A DNA stretch of 7,858 nt from Candidatus Nealsonbacteria bacterium CG01_land_8_20_14_3_00_12 (GTDB taxonomy: Bacteria; Patescibacteriota; Minisyncoccia; Minisyncoccales; PETJ01): positions 1 to 7,858 of the forward strand of contig PETJ01000055.1 of NCBI GenBank assembly GCA_002781125.1, in the 5' to 3' direction. Below are positions 4,993 through 7,858 of this stretch, piece by piece. Positions within the stretch are counted from its first letter, which is position 1, and each line of letters opens with the position of its first letter. Made by a program: the position numbers and the translations under genes. Below the pieces are notes generated by a model. It was not told where the DNA came from and searched no databases. It was given only the letters and a program-made list of their open reading frames with translations.

Positions 4993-5048
4993 TTCAATGA
5001 ATTTTCAATTCATTTCAATTTTCAATAAATTTTTAATTTATTTCAATG
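4993..5048. repeat. Two tandem 28-bp units, each an 8-bp AT hairpin
   Basis: Unit 1 (4993-5020) and unit 2 (5021-5048) match at 24 of 28 positions. Each holds an 8-bp perfect stem with a three-base loop: AATGAATT/AATTCATT (4996-5014) and AATAAATT/AATTTATT (5024-5042). Two of the four differences are G4999 to A5027 and its partner C5011 to T5039, so pairing is kept. The units fill the gap between tRNA-Ser and the DUF4446-type gene. They may act as a weak terminator, a leader structure for the infB operon, or a low-complexity genomic repeat. Confidence 0.8.
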
Positions 5049-5068
5049 TCTAAAGTGGGAGTTTAAAT

Positions 5069-5494
5069 ATGTGGAAATTTTTTCAAAAAAAGAAAAAGGA
5101 GCCGGAGAATTTTCAGGAGGTTTTAGCTCAATTTAAGGATTTGGAGAAAAATTTGGGAAAACTTTCTGAAGAACTTGAAAATTTGAAAAAAGAAAGTAAG
5201 TTTAACTTTCAAAAATTTGGAATAGTAAGGTTTAATCCCTTTTCCGAAGTTGGCGGAGACCAAAGCTTCTCGATTGCTCTATTAGATGGTAGTGATAATG
5301 GAGTAGTTATTACCAGTCTTTATACAAGAGAGGGAAACAGGGTTTATGGAAAACCAATAAAAGCAGGTATCTCAGAATATTTATTATCAGCCGAAGAAAA
5401 AGAGGCAATAGAAAAAGCAAAAATTAATTATGGAAACAAAAACAAAAAATTTAATAACTCGACCACCGGTAGTGGTAATTTTAGGCCACATTGA
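5069..5494 (+). CDS. DUF4446 family protein
   Basis: The function of this family is unknown. The 141-residue product has a basic start, a predicted coiled coil at about residues 14-48, and the recognisable DUF4446 core IVRFNPFSEVGGDQSFSIAL to LTSLYTREGNRVYGKPIKAG to EYLLSAEEKEAI (about 52-115). Other members often begin with a membrane helix; this one does not. GGGAG at 5057-5061, seven bases before the ATG, is a clear Shine-Dalgarno. The last 22 or so residues are low-complexity and are read through the first 65 bases of infB in another frame, which is unusually long for this compact genome. A stop in the third frame (5425-5427) lies just before infB, so a one-base loss near A-runs at 5412-5423 may have extended the protein. 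Confidence 0.82.
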   Translation: MWKFFQKKKKEPENFQEVLAQFKDLEKNLGKLSEELENLKKESKFNFQKFGIVRFNPFSEVGGDQSFSIALLDGSDNGVVITSLYTREGNRVYGKPIKAGISEYLLSAEEKEAIEKAKINYGNKNKKFNNSTTGSGNFRPH

Positions 5495-6938
5495 TCATGG
5501 AAAAACTTCTTTACTTTCTAGTATCCGCAAATTAGAATTCACGCCTGGCAAACCGGGTGGCCTTATCACTCAACATATTGGGGCTTTTGAAATTGAAAAA
5601 GATGGCAAGAAAATTATTTTCATTGATACCCCTGGCCATGAGGCATTTTCGGCAATGAGGTCCAGAGGAGCGAAGGTGGCTGATATTGCTGTTTTGGTGG
5701 TCGATGCTGGCCAAGGGGTTCAGGCCCAGACAAAGGAAGCAATTTCTCATGCTAAATTAGCTGGAATTCCAATTATTGTGGCTTTAAACAAAATTGATAA
5801 ACCCGAAGCTAATCCAGAAAAAGTAAAAAGAGAATTATCAAAAGAGGATATTATAGTTGAGTCCTTGGGAGGCAAGATTCCTTCCATTTTAACTTCAGCA
5901 AAGACTGGTCAGGGAATTGAAGAACTCTTAGGAATGATTTTATTAGTGGCTGAGATGGAAGGATTAAAAGCTGACCTCTCAAAGAGAGGGGAGGGAGTGG
6001 TTATTGAATCTTATTTAGATAGCCAGAAGGGGCCGACTGCCACTTTGCTTTTAAGTGATGGAATTTTAAAATTAGGTGATACTGTTGGTACCTTTTCAAC
6101 TTTTGGAAAAATCAAAAATTTAGAAAACTTTCAGGGAGCTCCTATTGAAACGGCTTTGCCTTCAGATCCGGTCATTGTTATTGGTTTTGAAGATGTTCCT
6201 AGAGTCGGAGAAAATTTTGAAGTTTTTCCTGATTTAGAAACTGCTAAAAACCATCTTAAAATTTCCGAGAAAAAGAGGGAAACCAGAATTTTAGAAGTTG
6301 GTCCCGAACAAAAAGTTTTAAATTTGATTTTAAAAACTGATGTTTTGGGTTCAATTGAAGCAATTGAGGAAGTTTTAAGAACCTTGCCCCAAGAGAAAGT
6401 AGTTTTAAGAATTTTAAAATCGGGAGTAGGTCAGATAAATGAATCGGACATCAAGTTTGCTAAAGCCCACCCAGCCCTTAGCTACCCGGCAGTAATTTTG
6501 GGTTTTCGAGTAAAATTAGATCCGGTAGCCCAGAGTTTTGCCGAAAGAGAAAAGGTAAAAATAATGACTTTTGAGGTAATTTATGAACTGGTGGAGGAAG
6601 TTCGCAAGTTTATGGAGAAAATTCTAGAACCAGAAGCAGTTAGAGTAGAGTTGGGAAAGGTTAAAATTTCGGCAATTTTCCTAGTTGAAAAAAATCGCCA
6701 GATTATTGGCGGCAAGGTGACTGAGGGAGAAGTTAAAAAAGGAACCCAAATTGAAGTTTTGAGGAACGAAGAACTGGTTGGCAAGGGAAAATTAATTAAT
6801 CTTCAGCGAGATAAAAAAGATGTAGACAAGGTAATGAAAGGCCAAGATTGCGGAATGCTTTTTGAAGGCGATACTAAAATCGAAGAAGGCGATATTTTGG
6901 TGATTTATATTGAAGAAAGGAGAAAAGGCGAGATATAA
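5430..6938 (+). CDS. infB: Translation initiation factor IF-2, compact form
   Basis: IF-2 is the GTPase that places initiator fMet-tRNA on the 30S subunit and promotes subunit joining. All G motifs are visible: GHIDHGKT (19-26), the switch I region GGLITQHIG (43-51), DTPGH (66-70), NKID (120-123) and SAKTG (156-160). Domain II, the linker domain III ([15 protein letters not shown] region) and the C-terminal initiator-tRNA-binding beta barrel follow. At 502 residues it lacks the long N-terminal domains of many bacteria. One residue (Leu45) appears inserted in the usual GGITQH. The start lies within the DUF4446 gene and has no clear Shine-Dalgarno, so it may depend on translational coupling. 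rbfA follows one base after the stop. Confidence 0.96.
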   Translation: METKTKNLITRPPVVVILGHIDHGKTSLLSSIRKLEFTPGKPGGLITQHIGAFEIEKDGKKIIFIDTPGHEAFSAMRSRGAKVADIAVLVVDAGQGVQAQTKEAISHAKLAGIPIIVALNKIDKPEANPEKVKRELSKEDIIVESLGGKIPSILTSAKTGQGIEELLGMILLVAEMEGLKADLSKRGEGVVIESYLDSQKGPTATLLLSDGILKLGDTVGTFSTFGKIKNLENFQGAPIETALPSDPVIVIGFEDVPRVGENFEVFPDLETAKNHLKISEKKRETRILEVGPEQKVLNLILKTDVLGSIEAIEEVLRTLPQEKVVLRILKSGVGQINESDIKFAKAHPALSYPAVILGFRVKLDPVAQSFAEREKVKIMTFEVIYELVEEVRKFMEKILEPEAVRVELGKVKISAIFLVEKNRQIIGGKVTEGEVKKGTQIEVLRNEELVGKGKLINLQRDKKDVDKVMKGQDCGMLFEGDTKIEEGDILVIYIEERRKGEI

Positions 6939-6939
6939 G

Positions 6940-7284
6940 ATGACTAAACGGATTCAGCGGGTTAATCAATTGATAAAAAAGGAATTGGGCCAGATTCTTT
7001 TGCGAGAAGTTGAATTTCCAAAAGATGTTTTGGTAACGGTAACCAGAATTGAGACCTCAGTCGATTTAAATCAGGCCAGAGTTTTTCTTAGTTGTTTTCC
7101 AGAAAATAAAGCCAAAGAAATTTTAGGGATTTTAAATCGTCAAATTTATAACATTCAACAAAAACTTAATAAAAGATTAAAAATGAAATTTATCCCTAAG
7201 ATAGAATTTAGAGAAGAAAAAGAAACCAGGGAAGCCGGAAGAATCGAAGAAATTTTAGAGGAATTGAAAAAGGGAGAAAAATAA
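6940..7284 (+). CDS. rbfA: 30S ribosome-binding factor RbfA
   Basis: RbfA binds the 30S subunit and assists 16S rRNA 5'-end maturation, notably in the cold. The 114-residue product has the characteristic N-terminus RIQRVNQLIKKELGQIL, the central VTVTRIETSVDLNQARVFLS strand-helix region of the KH-like fold, and the final PKIEFREEKETREAGRIEEIL segment with its helix for the last residues. The ATG at 6940 is chosen because homologues start there; an in-frame TTG at 6910 would add ten residues inside infB. AAGG at 6925-6928 could serve as ribosome binding site at a slightly long distance. infB-rbfA is a classic pairing. The 3' end carries the promoter of the tRNA-Cys/tRNA-Leu unit. Confidence 0.94.
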   Translation: MTKRIQRVNQLIKKELGQILLREVEFPKDVLVTVTRIETSVDLNQARVFLSCFPENKAKEILGILNRQIYNIQQKLNKRLKMKFIPKIEFREEKETREAGRIEEILEELKKGEK

Positions 7285-7292
7285 GATAGAAT
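7264..7292 (+). promoter_or_regulatory. Sigma-70-type promoter of tRNA-Cys/tRNA-Leu
   Basis: TTGAAA at 7264-7269 and TAGAAT at 7287-7292 are separated by 17 bases. The -35 lies inside the last codons of rbfA and the -10 just beyond its stop. The tRNA begins nine bases after the -10, as at the tRNA-Arg(CCT) promoter. Confidence 0.72.
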
Positions 7293-7300
7293 CTGAATGT

Positions 7301-7373
7301 GGCCAGGTAGCCAAGTAGCTAAGGCATTGGTCTGCAAAACCAATATACATGGGTGCAAATCCCATCCTGGCCT
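7301..7373 (+). tRNA. tRNA-Cys (anticodon GCA)
   Basis: The 73-nt cloverleaf has acceptor arms ggccagg and cctggcc, D stem gcc/ggc, anticodon stem ttggt/accaa around CTGCAAA, T stem atggg/cccat and discriminator T, the cysteine identity base. The T loop reads TGCAAAT instead of the usual TTCAAAT, so position 55 is G where nearly all tRNAs have U. No CCA is encoded. Confidence 0.93.
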
Positions 7374-7382
7374 TATGATTTT

Positions 7383-7465
7383 GCCCGGGTGGCGGAAAGG
7401 CATACGCACAACACTTAAAATGTTGCGGTCGTAAGACCATGTGGGTTCGACTCCCACCCCGGGCA
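7383..7465 (+). tRNA. tRNA-Leu (anticodon TAA)
   Basis: A class II tRNA of 83 nt with acceptor arms gcccggg and cccgggc, D stem gcg/cgc, anticodon stem caaca/tgttg around CTTAAAA, a variable-arm hairpin ggtc-gtaa-gacc, T arm gtggg-TTCGACT-cccac and discriminator A. It reads TTA, a heavily used leucine codon here. It lies nine bases after tRNA-Cys. No CCA is encoded. Confidence 0.95.
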
Positions 7466-7472
7466 CAATAAT

Positions 7473-7505
7473 AAAAAAGCCCGCTTAAAAGGCGGGGTTT
7501 TTCTT
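7473..7505. terminator. Bidirectional intrinsic terminator
   Basis: CCCGC (7480-7484) pairs with GCGGG (7492-7496) around TTAAAAG. Outside it, past one G-G mismatch, a run of As faces a run of Ts. It ends the tRNA-Cys/tRNA-Leu transcript on the plus strand (TTTTTCTTTT tail) and the 3D-domain gene on the minus strand (six-U tail). Confidence 0.82.
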
Positions 7506-7516
7506 TTCAAGATTTT

Positions 7517-7539
7517 TAGCAGAGACCGGGTCTCTGCTA
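7517..7539. terminator. Perfect 10-bp hairpin, second terminator on the plus strand
   Basis: TAGCAGAGAC (7517-7526) pairs with GTCTCTGCTA (7530-7539) around CGG, followed on the plus strand by GTTTTCTT. On the minus strand it lies six bases after the 3D gene's stop and has no U tail, so there it is more likely a 3' stabilising hairpin upstream of the true terminator. Confidence 0.65.
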
Positions 7540-7545
7540 GTTTTC

Positions 7546-7857
7546 TTATCCTTCCAAAATCTCAATATAGGTTCTCTTGGCGCCAAAGTTTAAGGCTTCC
7601 CAGTAAGAAGGGAACCAGATATCAATATGATAATTACCTTTTGTCCAGCTCATTCTGTCTTCAACGACAAAAATTTTATCCCCGAAAATTTCCGGAATCC
7701 TAATTTTTGTTCCCATGGCCAGGTAATTATTTGCGACAATTCCATCCTTAACCCAGGTGCCGGCAGCAGTTAGATAGGGATCGCCGTCAGTTTCCCAGGG
7801 CGTTGAAGAATAGCCAGTTACCACTACTTTTATTCTCCTAACTGGCTGAGGTTCGGG
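7546..7857 (-). CDS. 3D (Asp-Asp-Asp) domain cell-wall protein, N-terminus outside window
   Basis: The frame is open to the window end, and 103 residues are visible. They form a 3D domain of the YuiC/MltA-like double-psi beta-barrel type, associated with peptidoglycan lytic transglycosylase activity. The three conserved aspartates are visible as Asp24 in ETDGDP, Asp67 in VEDRM and Asp79 in HIDIW, with the usual KGNYHIDIWFPS and C-terminal EALNFGAKR stretch. The GTG at 7824 falls directly at the first domain strand (VVVTGYSS) and upstream codons read PEPQPVRRIKV in frame, so it is not a convincing start; an exported protein with an N-terminal signal or linker beyond the window is expected. The domain calls for an extracytoplasmic cell-wall role. 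Confidence 0.88.
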   Translation of the reverse strand, partial: PEPQPVRRIKVVVTGYSSTPWETDGDPYLTAAGTWVKDGIVANNYLAMGTKIRIPEIFGDKIFVVEDRMSWTKGNYHIDIWFPSYWEALNFGAKRTYIEILEG

Positions 7858-7858
7858 A

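Noticed and set aside
4993..5048. CRISPR-like array
   Set aside because: Only two units in direct contact with no spacers; they are tandem hairpins.
6910..6939. TTG start for rbfA within infB
   Set aside because: RbfA homologues begin at the ATG at 6940, and the added ten residues are a frame-shifted reading of the IF-2 C-terminus.
7155..7466. Minus-strand open frames over rbfA, tRNA-Cys and tRNA-Leu
   Set aside because: They are read-through of antisense tRNA sequence with no family resemblance and no start signals.

Overview
The window looks like part of an AT-rich bacterial genome, most likely a member of the Candidate Phyla Radiation (Patescibacteria). The reasons are lysine-, isoleucine- and phenylalanine-rich proteins with A/T-ending codons, very tight gene packing with ATGA stop/start overlaps, a short translation initiation factor IF-2 that begins almost at its G domain, seven tRNA genes scattered between protein genes and none encoding a 3' CCA, and a minimal type IV pilus operon. 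The lineage is inferred from style and is not proved here.

Layout. (1) 1-2405, plus strand: the tail of a type IV pilus operon, pilM (5' end outside the window), pilN, pilO and a 100-residue single-pass membrane protein. pilM/pilN and pilN/pilO overlap by ATGA. Between pilO and the last gene lies a 74-bp palindromic element with imperfect terminal inverted repeats and perfect 8-bp flanking direct repeats. Removing the element and one repeat copy on paper recreates an ATGA overlap at this junction too, so this looks like a real insertion. (2) 2398-2588: a promoter overlapping the end of the last pilus gene, then tRNA-Arg(TCT) and tRNA-His(GTG), then a bidirectional terminator. (3) 2652-3692, minus strand: an HtrA/DegP-type serine protease with one PDZ domain and no visible membrane anchor, expressed from a promoter that shares its -35 region with the divergent tRNA-Arg promoter. 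(4) 3722-4986: tRNA-Arg(CCT), tRNA-Ala(GGC), gpsA and tRNA-Ser(CGA), apparently one transcript in which gpsA begins one base after tRNA-Ala. (5) 4993-7284: two covarying AT hairpins, then a DUF4446-type protein, infB and rbfA. (6) 7264-7465: a promoter inside the end of rbfA, tRNA-Cys(GCA), tRNA-Leu(TAA) and a bidirectional terminator. (7) 7546-end, minus strand: the C-terminal part of a 3D-domain (YuiC/MltA-like) cell-wall protein.

Functionally the region joins surface-pilus assembly, translation (IF-2, RbfA, seven tRNAs), phospholipid precursor synthesis (GpsA) and envelope maintenance. The most unusual signals are the miniature element that broke the pilO/downstream-gene junction, a possible second repeat inserted in frame in pilM, the tRNA-gpsA junction that should produce a leaderless mRNA by tRNA processing, and the compensatory base change between two tandem hairpins ahead of the infB operon.
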